Of a DNA stretch of 64,000 nt, positions 9,053-20,266 are shown in pieces (position 1 is the first letter of the stretch; each line of letters starts with the position of its first letter). The DNA lies in NCBI RefSeq assembly GCF_022414575.1, contig NZ_JADWYQ010000011.1:1-64000 (forward strand), in the 5' to 3' direction. The DNA is from Streptomyces sp. MUM 178J (GTDB lineage Bacteria > Actinomycetota > Actinomycetes > Streptomycetales > Streptomycetaceae). The notes below the pieces were generated by a model. The model saw only the letters and a program-made list of their open reading frames with translations, made no database searches and had not been told where the DNA came from. The position numbers were made by a program, and so were the translations under genes.

Positions 9053-9108
9053 ACGTTGCTGTCAGCGGTGTGACGTTGTTGTCAGTGGTGTAGGGCAGCA
9101 TCGATGGT
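9053..9108 (+). promoter_or_regulatory. Damage-type (RecA-NDp/PafBC-like) promoter of dinB with tandem 20-bp repeats
   Basis: TTGTCAGTG (9079-9087), eight bases, then CAGCAT (9096-9101) matches the mycobacterial motif TTGTCRGTG-N8-TAnnnT except for C in the first -10 base. The GTG start comes seven bases later, so the message should be leaderless. Bases 9053-9072 and 9073-9092 are head-to-tail 20-bp repeats with three transitions, so a degenerate second motif (CTGTCAGCG, 9059-9067) sits exactly 20 bp upstream. Confidence 0.65.
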
Positions 9109-10578
9109 GTGAGAACCGCGCCGACGATTCTGCATCTGGACATGGATGCCTTCTACGCCTCTGCCGAGCAGGCGGCGAAGCCGAGTCTGCGCGGCAAGCC
9201 AGTGGTGGTGGGAGGACTCGGTCCGCGGGGGGTCGTCGCCACCGCCTCCTACGAGGCGCGACGCTTCGGCGTGCACTCGGCGATGCCGATGGCCCAGGCC
9301 AGGCGGCTCGCGCCGAACGCCGCGTATCTGGTGCCCCGATTCTCCCTGTACCGCGCGGTCAGCGAACAGGTGATGGAGTTGCTGGCGACGCTGTCGCCAC
9401 TGGTGGAGCCGCTGAGTCTGGACGAGGCGTTCGTTGACCTCGAAGCCGGCGGCAGCGCGGATGACAGCGCGTCGGCGCAGGCGGCGGGGAAGCGGCTGCG
9501 CGCTGATATCCACCGGGTCACCGGGCTGACCGGCTCGGTCGGTCTGGCCGGCTCCAAGATGCTGGCGAAGATCGCTTCCGAGCAGGCGAAACCGGACGGC
9601 CTGCTGCTCATTGAACCGGGCACGGAGCGGGAGCTGCTCGGGCCCCTGTCCGTGCGGACGCTGCCGGGGGTCGGGCCCGCGACGGGCGAGCATCTGCGGC
9701 GCGCCGGAATGACGACGGTCGCGGATCTGGCGGAGGCCGGCGAGGACGAACTGGTGCGCCTGGTGGGCAAGGCGCACGGGACCGCGCTGCACCATATGGC
9801 GCTGGGGCACGACGACCGGCCCGTGGTGGCGGAGCGCGATGCGAAGTCGGTGTCGGTCGAGGACACGTTCGATGTGGACCTGCACGACCGGGTGCGGGTG
9901 CGCGGCGAGGTGGAGCGGCTGGCGGAACGGTGCGTGCAGCGGCTCCGGGCCGCCGGGCGGTCCGGGCGGACCGTTGTGCTGAAAGTCCGCAGATTCGATT
10001 TTTCGACGCTCACCCGCTCGGAGACGCTCCGCGGGCCGACGGACGACCCGGCGGTGGTGCGGGAGGCCGCCGCGCGGCTGCTGGAGTCCGTGGACACGAC
10101 CGGGGGCGTGCGGCTGCTGGGTGTGGGCGTCAGCGGCCTGGCCGACTACACGCAGGAGGACCTCTTCGCCCAGGCGGCGGCCGGGGAACGCGAGGGAGAG
10201 GCGGGAGCTGCAGAACCGGGCGTGGCGGAGGCGTCTGCGGCCCCGCAGGGGCGAAACGAGGCCGCGGAGCCGAAGCCCGAGCCGGAGCCGCCTGCCGAGC
10301 GGCGCTGGCTGGCCGGGCATGACGTGCGCCATGCGCGTTACGGGGCGGGATGGGTGCAGGGCAGTGGCCTCGGGCGGGTGACGGTGCGCTTCGAGGAGCC
10401 GTGGTCGCACCCCGGGCGGGTGCGGACGTTCGCGGTCGACGACCCAGAGCTGACGCCGGCGGAGCCGCTTCCACTGCTCCGGCCGTCCTCACCGGAGCCG
10501 GGCACGTCCCCGAGGGACGGTCTGCCCGGGCAGCCGGACGCCGGGTGCGGTGCGAAGACCCCTTGTCAGTCGTCCTGA
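9109..10578 (+). CDS. dinB: DNA polymerase IV (Y-family translesion polymerase)
   Basis: A 489-residue Y-family polymerase that copies past damaged bases. The catalytic residues are visible: D11 in HLDMDAFYASAEQ, and D105-E106 in SLDEAFVD. The helix-hairpin-helix region (LPGVGPATGEHLRRAG) and the little-finger domain follow. After about residue 350 there is an acidic, proline-rich linker and an extra domain (HDVRHARYGAGWVQGSGLGRVTVRFE) typical of long actinobacterial DinB proteins. The linker may hold a clamp-binding motif, but I cannot point to one with certainty. The GTG start is leaderless, behind a damage-type promoter. The 3' end overlaps the convergent PRC-barrel gene by 13 bases. Confidence 0.93.
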   Translation: MRTAPTILHLDMDAFYASAEQAAKPSLRGKPVVVGGLGPRGVVATASYEARRFGVHSAMPMAQARRLAPNAAYLVPRFSLYRAVSEQVMELLATLSPLVEPLSLDEAFVDLEAGGSADDSASAQAAGKRLRADIHRVTGLTGSVGLAGSKMLAKIASEQAKPDGLLLIEPGTERELLGPLSVRTLPGVGPATGEHLRRAGMTTVADLAEAGEDELVRLVGKAHGTALHHMALGHDDRPVVAERDAKSVSVEDTFDVDLHDRVRVRGEVERLAERCVQRLRAAGRSGRTVVLKVRRFDFSTLTRSETLRGPTDDPAVVREAAARLLESVDTTGGVRLLGVGVSGLADYTQEDLFAQAAAGEREGEAGAAEPGVAEASAAPQGRNEAAEPKPEPEPPAERRWLAGHDVRHARYGAGWVQGSGLGRVTVRFEEPWSHPGRVRTFAVDDPELTPAEPLPLLRPSSPEPGTSPRDGLPGQPDAGCGAKTPCQSS

Positions 10579-10943
10579 CCCGCCACGCGGCCGAAGGAGC
10601 GGTCGCCCGAGGGCGGCGGCTGTGCAGGGCCCGCGAGGTGGAGGCCGTAGTGGTGGTAGAGCTGGAGCTCCTGCTCGGGGGAGAGATGGCGGCCGACGCC
10701 GAAATCCGGGGCGTCCTTGATCAGGGAGCGTTCATAGGGGACGTGCAGGCTGTCGCCGACCACCTCGCTCGGCTCCAGCGGGACGAACGCGTCGCGGCTG
10801 AACAGACCCGTGCGCACGGCGGCCCACTCGGGCTCGCCCGTCGCATCGTCCAGATACACCTCGTCCACTGTCCCGATCTTGGCGCCGTCGCGGTCGTACG
10901 CCTTGCGCCCGATCAGGCTGCGCGGATCGATATCGGTCTGCAC
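10566..10943 (-). CDS. PRC-barrel domain protein
   Basis: A 125-residue soluble protein with an N-terminal PRC barrel (about 8-85: LIGRKAYDRDGAKIGTVDEVYLDD, VPLEPSEVVGDSLHVPY). A short tail follows (LSPEQELQLYHHYG) of the kind found in stress-associated PRC-barrel proteins. The GTG at 10943 has GGAGGGA a few bases upstream; a longer in-frame extension would be Arg-rich and lacks a ribosome site. The role is unknown, and PRC barrels generally mediate protein or RNA contacts. It runs towards dinB, and its 3' end overlaps that gene by 13 bases. Confidence 0.88.
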   Translation of the reverse strand: MQTDIDPRSLIGRKAYDRDGAKIGTVDEVYLDDATGEPEWAAVRTGLFSRDAFVPLEPSEVVGDSLHVPYERSLIKDAPDFGVGRHLSPEQELQLYHHYGLHLAGPAQPPPSGDRSFGRVAGQDD

Positions 10944-11061
10944 GGTCCCTCCAACAGGTCGCAACTGCTCGCTACCACTACACAACGGCAAATTCGGGGT
11001 GTCGGCCACTTGAGCGATCGGCGAGGGACCGCGCTGGTACGCTGGCAAGCGGCTGCTGACC

Positions 11062-11281
11062 CCGCGCGGGAGAGTCCGCCGGTGAAACCGCCGGCGGCGC
11101 CGAAGGAGCAAATCCTCCCCGGAATCTCTCAGGCAACCGGTACCGCGCGGACGAGGTCACTCTGGAAAGAAGGGCGGACGTCGGACGGCATCCGCTCTCA
11201 CCGACGGTGAAAGCCGGTGCGCCCGGACACGGGCGAGCCGGTGAAGCTCTCAGGTTGAGATGACAGAGGGGGAGGGCCGTC
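11062..11281 (+). promoter_or_regulatory. Tandem glycine riboswitch upstream of gcvP
   Basis: Two consecutive glycine aptamers are recognisable. The first runs from about 11064 to 11178, with GGGAGAGT, GCCGAAGGAGCAA, TCTCTCAGGCAACCGGTACC and the ACTCTGGAAAG closing strand. The second runs to 11281, with CACCGACGGTGAAAGCC, GCTCTCAGGTTGAGATGACA and GAGGGGGAG. Such pairs turn on glycine-cleavage genes when glycine is high. The gcvP start codon is about 58 bases after the second aptamer. No clear uridine-tailed terminator is seen, so control may act at translation or by another route. A TACGCT -10-like box lies at 11038-11043. Confidence 0.93.
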
Positions 11282-11338
11282 CGGGCATCCGTGCCGCGAT
11301 GCCCCTCGCAGGTCGTGTCAGACCAGGAGGCCTCCTTC

Positions 11339-14224
<2,886 letters not shown>

Positions 14225-14256
14225 CGCGGCGCGCACGCGGCAGTCGCAGCCCGTAC

Positions 14257-14301
14257 GGCGGGGCCGGCCCGGAGAACTGAACTCTCCGGGCCGGCCCCGC
14301 C
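14257..14301. terminator. Bidirectional terminator between gcvP and a convergent small gene
   Basis: A perfect 19-bp stem (GGCGGGGCCGGCCCGGAGA at 14257-14275 with its complement at 14283-14301) encloses a seven-base loop. It lies between the gcvP stop and the stop of the gene on the other strand, and can serve both. Confidence 0.85.
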
Positions 14302-14331
14302 GGTCTTCTGCCCGCCTTCGAGGCGGTCCGC

Positions 14332-14535
14332 TCAGGCAGCCGTCATCACCGTGCCCGCCAGCGGCCGGTGCGGTGCGATGATCTGCCCGTCCGGCAGCAG
14401 TTCACCGGTGTCCTCGAACAGCAGCACGCCGTTGCACAACAGGCTCCACCCCTGCTCCGGGTGGTGTGCGACGAGTCGTGCCGCCTCGCGGTCGGCGGAG
14501 TCGGCTGACGGACAGGGCGGTTGGTGCTGGCACAT
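14332..14535 (-). CDS. DUF5999 family small protein
   Basis: A 67-residue protein beginning MCQHQPPCPSADSADREAAR. It contains the conserved core HHPEQGWSLLCNGVLLFEDTG and PDGQIIAPHRP, which I recognise as the Streptomyces DUF5999 family of unknown function. Two cysteines and two histidines near the start could bind a metal, but this is a guess. An in-frame ATG at 14592 with GGGGGAC upstream would add 19 residues, so the start is uncertain. It is monocistronic. Confidence 0.8.
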   Translation of the reverse strand: MCQHQPPCPSADSADREAARLVAHHPEQGWSLLCNGVLLFEDTGELLPDGQIIAPHRPLAGTVMTAA

Positions 14536-14842
14536 GGCGGGGATCTTTCGCTGCGGTGTGATGTCTGTGCTGCGGATCTCGGAGCTGTTCATGCCGTCCC
14601 CCGTGTGTGTGTCGGTCTGCTCCCAGTGTTGCCCCACGGGCGTCAATCCGCAGGGATTTCGCGACAGCGCTTCCTACTGCGTAGGGACGTGTCACCCGCG
14701 CGGACGGTTCAGTTCAACTGCACTGTCCTTTCGGATGGTTCGCAGTGGCCGGTACGGGCTAGTCATTCGCCGTCCCGCAGCGGCGGGTGACAGCCCAGTC
14801 GCGCGCCCCGCGGCCGCTCGGGCCGCGGGGCGCAGGAGGCGG

Positions 14843-15442
14843 TCAGGCGGTCTGGCCGAGCAGCGGCCCCGGGGTGAGCCGGAGCGTCATCACCGGCAGC
14901 AGATCCGCCACTCGGCGGGGCCGGTGAGCCGCGATGCCCGGCGGGGCCGGGGCGAGCGGCACCAGGACGTCCGTGGGCGAGGGCACTCCTGCCGAGGCGT
15001 CGGCTTCCGTGTCCTGGTGGAGCCACAGGGTGAGCATGTACAGCTCCGGCACGGACAGCAGCCGCGGCTGGAAAGACGTCCCCATGGACCCGGCCATGGA
15101 TTCGGCCTGCTGCAGGGCGCGCTCGGTGGAGCCGAGGTAGGGCCCTTCGAAGAAGTGGGAGAACGCCCAGCCGTCGGGCGTCAGCATGGTCTCCGCGGCG
15201 GCCACGGCGCGTCCGCCGCCGCGGATGAGGAAACGCCATCCGGCGAGGCGGGTGCAGGGGGTGCGCCCGGCCGGGGTGATCTGGTCCAGGACGTGTACGG
15301 GCAGGGGGAGTTCGGGCGTCAGCGGTCCTTGGGCGGACCGCAGGGCGGGGGTGCGGTCCTCGCGGACGGCGGTTGGGGAGCCGAGTGCCGCGAGGACGCT
15401 GCGCAGGGCGGGGGCGGGGGCCGGGGGGATGTGCAGCGGCAT
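14843..15442 (-). CDS. Hypothetical protein, 199 aa
   Basis: I do not recognise this protein. It is soluble, alanine- and proline-rich, and has no signal peptide or membrane span. The middle has a folded look (CTRLAGWRFLIRGGGRAVAAAE, TPDGWAFSHFFEGPYLGSTE), and the end has regularly spaced leucines. GAGAGGCG precedes the ATG at 15442. Codon usage is typical of the host. It is divergent from the GCS2-type ligase across a roughly 500-base region of lower GC, so the two may share regulation. Confidence 0.72.
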   Translation of the reverse strand: MPLHIPPAPAPALRSVLAALGSPTAVREDRTPALRSAQGPLTPELPLPVHVLDQITPAGRTPCTRLAGWRFLIRGGGRAVAAAETMLTPDGWAFSHFFEGPYLGSTERALQQAESMAGSMGTSFQPRLLSVPELYMLTLWLHQDTEADASAGVPSPTDVLVPLAPAPPGIAAHRPRRVADLLPVMTLRLTPGPLLGQTA

Positions 15443-15939
15443 GGTGGGTCGCCTCTCACGTCGGAGACACGGTGGAGCGGGGGCACGTGCGGACGGCGCT
15501 GTCGGAGTGCGGGGTCAGAGGGGGCCGGAAAGAGCCATCGGGCCCTCGGCGGGACGCCAACTCTCTGCCTCGTTCGCGAAGTTTATACGACACGTGTTCA
15601 CAGGGTGTTTCGGCTAGCGCCTCTGCATATTGCGGGCAAGGCGGAATCCGGCCTGCAGAATGTGCTGTTTCTGTGGATTCTGAGAAGGCATCTGCATGGT
15701 GGCCTGCAAAGTACTCTCCGGCGTGGTAGGCCGAAATCAACCGGCGCAATTCACTTGGCATGCGGCGCCGATATGTGCACTTCCTGTCATGCCCCTGGAA
15801 TGTGCCCTCTGATCCCTTCTTCCAGCCTACCGTCCGCCGGCCTTCCGCGGGGCGTTATCGATCAGTCAGTCTGGGCATTATCGTCCGTGACGCGAGCGGC
15901 CTGTGCCGCGTGGCTGCCCACTCGGGGAGGGACGCTTCG
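15443..15939. other. Gene-free, lower-GC intergenic region
   Basis: About 500 bases between divergent genes. Base composition is clearly less GC-rich from about 15580 to 15900, and the open frames on either strand (for example minus 15761 to 15456) use A/T-ending codons unlike real genes here. I see no RNA gene. The stretch probably holds the two divergent promoters; CATTAT near 15878 is one possible -10 for the plus-strand gene, but the assignment is weak. Confidence 0.5.
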
Positions 15940-17433
15940 ATGGGTGACAAGGTCGAGGGATGCGACCTGCACGATCGGCATATGTACCGGCGGAAGCTGC
16001 ATGACTGCCTCGAGGGGCTCGGCAGACTGCTGGCCCAGAAGAGGTTCGACCGCCCCCGGAATCTCATGGGACTCGAGATCGAGCTGAATCTGGCGGGGCC
16101 CGACGGCATGCCGAGGATGATGAATGCCCAAGTGCTGGAGCGCATCGCAAGCCAGGATTTCCAGACCGAGCTGGGGATGTTCAATCTCGAAGTGAACATC
16201 GTGCCCCACCGGCTCGTGGGACGCGTTCTCGACCAGCTTGCCGAGGAGTTGCGCACAGGTCTTGGATACGCCCACCGCAAGGCCGTGGAACTCGGCGCGG
16301 GAATTGTGATGATCGGCATTCTGCCCACCCTCGCCCAGCACGATCTCGTGTCCGCGAACCTCTCGGAATCCGACCGGTACACACTGCTCAACGATCAGAT
16401 CGTCACCGCGCGCGGTGAGGACTTCGCGCTCGACATCGCCGGAGTCGAGCGGCTGAGCTGTACCGCGACATCGATCGCCCCCGAAGCCGCCTGCACCTCC
16501 GTACAGCTCCACCTCCAGGTCACGCCGACGCGTTTCCCGGATGTGTGGAACGCGGCCCAGGCGGTGGCCGCCGTGCAGATAGCGATGGGGGCCAACTCGC
16601 CCTTTCTGTTCGGCCGGGAACTGTGGCGCGAGTCCCGCCCGCCGCTGTTCCTGCAGGCGACCGACACCCGTCCGCCCGAACTCCAGGCCCAGGGCGTGCG
16701 CCCCAGGACCTGGTTCGGCGAGCGCTGGGTGACATCCCCGTACGAGCTGTTCGAGGAGAATCTGCGCTATTTCCCCGCGCTCCTGCCGATCTGCGACGAG
16801 GAGGAGCCGCTGCGGGTCATCGAGGCGGGAGGCGTGCCGAAGCTGCATGAACTCGCACTGCACAACGGCACCGTCTACCGCTGGAACCGTCCGGTGTACG
16901 GAGTGGTCGACGGAGTCCCCCATCTGCGCGTCGAGAACCGGGTGCTGCCCGCGGGGCCCACGGTCACCGACGTCATCGCCAACGCGGCCTTCTACTACGG
17001 CCTGGTGCGCGCCCTCGCCGACGAGTCGCGGCCGGTGTGGCACCGGCTGCCCTTCGCCGCCGCGGCCGAGAACTTCGATCTCGCATGCCGGCACGGCATC
17101 GACGCGGAGCTGCGCTGGCCGCGTCCCGGCCGGGGCGGAGGCGTCACCACGGTGCCCGCCGTCAAGCTCGTCCGCGACGAGTTGCTGCCGCTCGCGGCCG
17201 CGGGCCTCGACGCCTGGAACGTCGAGTCCGCCGACCGCGATCTGTATCTGGGCGTCATAGAGGAGCGCTGCCGACGGCGGATCAACGGGGCGTCCTGGCA
17301 GACGGAGTGCTACTACCGCGCGCTCGAGGCCGGGCTTGAACGGGAGGCTGCGCTGGCGGCCGTGACCCGGCGCTACTGCGCGCTGGCACAGGAGGGGGAG
17401 CCCGTGCACACCTGGCCTGCCGGTCCGCCGTAG
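15940..17433 (+). CDS. Glutamate-cysteine ligase family (GCS2-like) protein
   Basis: A 497-residue enzyme of the ATP-dependent carboxylate-amine ligase type related to GCS2. Diagnostic parts are the substrate-loop start MGLEIELNL, ELGMFNLEVN (about 80-90), a SIAPEAACTSVQLHLQV strand, AAQAVAAVQIAMGANSP and the arginine-rich RVENRVLPAGP. It would join glutamate or a related acid to an amine; the true substrate is unknown, since mycothiol rather than glutathione is the thiol of this genus. GGGGAGGG lies seven bases before the ATG. It stands alone, with no partner gene for ergothioneine or glutathione synthesis nearby. Confidence 0.82.
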   Translation: MGDKVEGCDLHDRHMYRRKLHDCLEGLGRLLAQKRFDRPRNLMGLEIELNLAGPDGMPRMMNAQVLERIASQDFQTELGMFNLEVNIVPHRLVGRVLDQLAEELRTGLGYAHRKAVELGAGIVMIGILPTLAQHDLVSANLSESDRYTLLNDQIVTARGEDFALDIAGVERLSCTATSIAPEAACTSVQLHLQVTPTRFPDVWNAAQAVAAVQIAMGANSPFLFGRELWRESRPPLFLQATDTRPPELQAQGVRPRTWFGERWVTSPYELFEENLRYFPALLPICDEEEPLRVIEAGGVPKLHELALHNGTVYRWNRPVYGVVDGVPHLRVENRVLPAGPTVTDVIANAAFYYGLVRALADESRPVWHRLPFAAAAENFDLACRHGIDAELRWPRPGRGGGVTTVPAVKLVRDELLPLAAAGLDAWNVESADRDLYLGVIEERCRRRINGASWQTECYYRALEAGLEREAALAAVTRRYCALAQEGEPVHTWPAGPP

Positions 17434-17767
17434 GCCGTTCCCGGGGGCGTAATCCCGCCCCGCCCCCTCCCGCAACCGGGGCAGGCGCTCATATACCCCC
17501 ATACCCCGGTACGGCCTTGGGCCGTGTCGCGGAACTCCCCGGGCGTTGCCCGGGGAGGTGTCCCCAGACGGGCTGGGATGCGATGCAGCCGGATTCCAGC
17601 CCCGGGGGCGCGGGGTCTGGGGCGGAGCCCCGGTCATGGGAAGGGGCGGGCCGGGGGAGAAGACCCCCGGCCGCGGTTCGCCGCACCCGGCTGAGTGGTC
17701 CGCGCCGCCGTCGGGCAAGCTGTGACCTCCCGGGGAACCGGTACGGGACTACCCTACGGAGGCACGT
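17434..17767. other. Intergenic region with GC-rich hairpins
   Basis: A 334-base gap with no convincing gene. It contains runs such as GCGGGGTCTGGGGCGGAGCC and CCGGGGGAGAAGACCCCCGG, which fold into strong hairpins like other intergenic spots in this window. CGGAGGCAC at the end is the ribosome site of the next gene. No clear promoter stands out. Confidence 0.5.
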
Positions 17768-18571
17768 GTGCGGCTGAGAGCGGCGGGACGGGTGGCTGAG
17801 ACTTCTCTTCACGACGGCGTCCGGCGACGGATCCTGACGCAGGAGACCATCCTGGTGCTGGCGCTCTCGCTGGGTGCGAGCGCGGTGTCGGCGCTGATCA
17901 GCTTTATCGGTTCGGTGACCCGGCCAGGCGGGCTCAAGGACCAGGCCGCCACACTCAACACCTCGTACGCGCCCGGCCGGCCGTGGCTCGACCTGGCCTG
18001 GCAGCTCTTCGGCATCGCGACCGCCCTGGTGCCGGTGGCGCTCGTGGCCCATCTGCTGCTGCGCGAAGGGGCCGGGATGCGCGCCATCGGCTTCGACTTC
18101 GCGCGGCCCTTCTCCGATCTCGGGCGGGGCGTCCTGATCGCCGCGGGCATCGGCAGCACCGGGCTCGCCCTCTACCTGGGTGCCCGCGCGGGCGGCTTCA
18201 ATCTGACGGTCGTGCCGGAGAACCTGCCCGACGTGTGGTGGAAGTTTCCCGTCCTGATCGCCTCGGCGCTGCAGAACTCCATCGTGGAGGAAGTCATCGT
18301 CGTCGGCTATCTGCTGCGCCGGCTGGACCAGTTGGGGTGGTCGCCGTGGGCCGCGCTGGCCGCGAGCTCGGTCCTGCGCGGTTCGTACCACCTGTACCAG
18401 GGGATCGGCGGCTTCCTCGGCAATATGGCCATGGGCGTGGTGTTCGTGCTGCTGTATCGGCGTTGGGGGCGGGTCGGGCCGCTGGTCGTCGCCCATGCGC
18501 TGCTCGACATCGTGGCGTTCGTGGGGTACGCGCTCCTGGCGGGCGAGGTGAGCTGGCTGCCGACCGCCTGA
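17768..18571 (+). CDS. CPBP family intramembrane glutamic endopeptidase
   Basis: A 267-residue polytopic membrane protein with about seven spans. The CPBP/Abi motifs are present in order: VEEVIVVGYLLRRL with the paired glutamates, RGSYHLYQG, and AHALLDIVAF with the final histidine and aspartate. Family members cleave within the membrane or process prenylated or peptide substrates; some give immunity to bacteriocins. GGAGGCAC precedes the GTG, and another GTG two bases earlier is out of frame. It appears monocistronic and ends at a 16-bp hairpin. No peptide or bacteriocin gene is visible next to it. Confidence 0.87.
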   Translation: MRLRAAGRVAETSLHDGVRRRILTQETILVLALSLGASAVSALISFIGSVTRPGGLKDQAATLNTSYAPGRPWLDLAWQLFGIATALVPVALVAHLLLREGAGMRAIGFDFARPFSDLGRGVLIAAGIGSTGLALYLGARAGGFNLTVVPENLPDVWWKFPVLIASALQNSIVEEVIVVGYLLRRLDQLGWSPWAALAASSVLRGSYHLYQGIGGFLGNMAMGVVFVLLYRRWGRVGPLVVAHALLDIVAFVGYALLAGEVSWLPTA

Positions 18572-18585
18572 CGCGGTGCGGGAAC

Positions 18586-18623
18586 CCCGTGGGCGTACGG
18601 CACTGAGGCCGTACGCCCACGGG
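18586..18623. terminator. Convergent hairpin terminator
   Basis: A perfect 16-bp stem (CCCGTGGGCGTACGGC at 18586-18601 with its complement at 18608-18623) with a six-base loop lies between the convergent CPBP and PhzF genes and can terminate both. Confidence 0.82.
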
Positions 18624-18631
18624 ACGTATGG

Positions 18632-19453
18632 TCAGGGCACGGTCAGCAGCTCGCCGTCGATCACCGTCACGGCGCGGCCGGTCAGCAGGGTGCGGTCGCC
18701 GCGCAGTTCGGTCCTGACGAGTCCGGAGCGGGCCGACGCCTGGAGACCGGTCAGCTCGTGCCGGCCGAGCCGTGCCGACCAGAACGGGGCCAGCTCGGTG
18801 TGTGCGCTGCCCGTGACCGGGTCCTCGTCGATGCCCATGAGGGGGAAGAACCCGCGGGAGACGAAGTCGTAGCCGGCGGCCGGGTCCGCGGCCGCCGCAG
18901 TGACGATCACTCCACGTTCGGAGAAGGCGGTCAGCCCCGCGAGGTCCGGTGCGAGGCTCCGCACGGTCTCCTCGTCGGCCAGTTCCACGAGCAGATCGCC
19001 GACGTGCGGGGCGGTTCCATGGGCGGAGATCACCTTTGCGCCGAGCGCCTGGGACAGGCCGTCCGGGATCTGCACCGCGGTCACCGACGAGGTGGGGAAG
19101 TCCAGGGTGAGCGTGCCGTCGTCATGGGCGGTGGCGGACAGGACGCCGCAGCGCGCGGCGAACCGCACCGTGCCGGTCGCGACGCCCGCGGAGTGCAGCA
19201 CATGGGCGGTGGCGAGCGTCGCATGGCCGCACATGTCGACCTCGGTGACAGGGGTGAACCAGCGCAGCGCCCAGTCGGCCTCGCCGCCGGCCGGCAGGGG
19301 ATGTGCGAAGGCGGTCTCGGAGAGATTCACCTCCGCCGCCACGCTCTGCAGCCAGGCGTTGTCGGGGAAGCCGTCGGGGCCGAAGAGCACGACTCCCGCG
19401 GGGTTGCCGGTGAAGGGCCGGTCGGTGAACGCGTCGACGATTCGAATCCGCAT
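18632..19453 (-). CDS. PhzF family isomerase-like protein
   Basis: A 273-residue protein of the PhzF/diaminopimelate-epimerase fold. It shows AFTDRPFTGNPAGVVLF at the start, AAEVNLSETAFAHPL with the catalytic-type glutamate, RWFTPVTEVDMCGHATLATAHVL, and RGFFPLMGIDEDPVTGSAHTELAPFW in the second half. PhzF isomerises a phenazine precursor, but most homologs have no known substrate and no phenazine genes are nearby. There is no ribosome site at the ATG. TACCGT (plus 19461-19466) ends seven bases upstream, pointing to a leaderless message. Confidence 0.88.
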   Translation of the reverse strand: MRIRIVDAFTDRPFTGNPAGVVLFGPDGFPDNAWLQSVAAEVNLSETAFAHPLPAGGEADWALRWFTPVTEVDMCGHATLATAHVLHSAGVATGTVRFAARCGVLSATAHDDGTLTLDFPTSSVTAVQIPDGLSQALGAKVISAHGTAPHVGDLLVELADEETVRSLAPDLAGLTAFSERGVIVTAAAADPAAGYDFVSRGFFPLMGIDEDPVTGSAHTELAPFWSARLGRHELTGLQASARSGLVRTELRGDRTLLTGRAVTVIDGELLTVP

Positions 19454-19520
19454 GAGGGGGACGGTAGACGCAGGACATGGCTCTGAACCAAGGCCAATCC
19501 GGGTGCACTGGCCTCGATGT

Positions 19521-19574
19521 TTGTCGTAAGAACTATCCCGATATATCGTTGACGCATCGCGACAGATCAACGAT
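19521..19574 (+). promoter_or_regulatory. padR promoter with overlapping palindromic operator
   Basis: TTGTCG (19521-19526), 17 bases and TATCGT (19544-19549) form the promoter. The palindrome CGATATATCG (19539-19548) covers the -10. ATCGTTGA (19545-19552) is repeated inverted as TCAACGAT (19567-19574), so a repressor bound here would block its own promoter, as PadR proteins do. Confidence 0.65.
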
Positions 19575-19588
19575 GGAAGGAGTGTGTG

Positions 19589-20209
19589 ATGCGTTCGCAA
19601 GGACACGGGCAAGGTCATGGCCGCGGGCATGGACACTGCGGGCCCGGCCATCAGGGCTGGGGCGAGTACGAGGGGCGGCGTGGCGCCTTCGGTCCGTTCG
19701 GGCCGCCGTTCGGCGGGCCTTTCGGGGGTCCGTTCGGCGGCGGCCGCGGTCGCGGCGGCGGCCGGGGGAGGGCGCGGCGCGGTGATGTGCGCGCCTCGAT
19801 CCTGGCGCTGCTGAAGGACCGGTCCATGCACGGCTACGAGATGATCCAGGAGATCGTTGAGCGCAGCGGCGGGGCCTGGCGGCCCAGTCCCGGTTCGGTC
19901 TATCCGACGCTCCAGCTCCTGGAGGACGAAGGGCTGATCGTCAGTGAGAGCGAGGGCGGCAAGAAGCTGTTCACGCTCACCGAGTCCGGCCGGGCCGAGG
20001 CCGAATCCGGGCCGGAGGCGCCGTGGGAGGAGGCCGGGCGCGGAGTCGACTGGGAGACGGTCAACGAGATCCGGCAGGCCGGCTTCGGTCTGATGGAGGC
20101 GTTCGGGCAGGTATGGAAGACCGGGGACGCCGACCAGCGGCAGAAGGCCGTGGCCGTGATCAACGAGGCGCGTAAGAAGCTCTATCTCATCCTCGCCGAC
20201 GAGCACTGA
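19589..20209 (+). CDS. PadR family transcriptional regulator with His/Gly-rich N-terminus
   Basis: A 206-residue regulator. Residues 1-70 are unusual: a His/Gly repeat with one cysteine (GHGQGHGRGHGHCGPGH), then PFGG repeats and an Arg/Gly stretch. The PadR winged helix follows (about 72-150: ASILALLKDRSMHGYEMIQEI, RPSPGSVYPTLQLLEDEGLI). A helical dimerisation tail ends at ARKKLYLILADEH. PadR proteins are autorepressors, often induced by phenolics or drugs. The histidine-rich tail could bind metal. AAGGAG lies six bases before the ATG. The promoter overlaps inverted repeats, supporting autoregulation. No target gene is adjacent on the same strand. Confidence 0.9.
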   Translation: MRSQGHGQGHGRGHGHCGPGHQGWGEYEGRRGAFGPFGPPFGGPFGGPFGGGRGRGGGRGRARRGDVRASILALLKDRSMHGYEMIQEIVERSGGAWRPSPGSVYPTLQLLEDEGLIVSESEGGKKLFTLTESGRAEAESGPEAPWEEAGRGVDWETVNEIRQAGFGLMEAFGQVWKTGDADQRQKAVAVINEARKKLYLILADEH

Positions 20210-20215
20210 CGGCCG

Positions 20216-20261
20216 GCGGTCCGGGGGTTCCGTGCACCGGTGCACGGAACCCCCGGACCGC
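20216..20261. terminator. 46-bp perfect palindrome, convergent terminator
   Basis: The two arms (20216-20238 and 20239-20261, beginning GCGGTCCGGGGGTTCC) are exact complements with no spacer. It lies between the convergent padR and SRPBCC genes and should act as a bidirectional terminator. Confidence 0.82.
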
Positions 20262-20266
20262 GCCGG

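Noticed and set aside
15456..15761. A minus-strand 101-codon ORF in the gap before the GCS2-like gene
   Set aside because: Third codon positions are largely A/T and unlike other genes here; no ribosome site.
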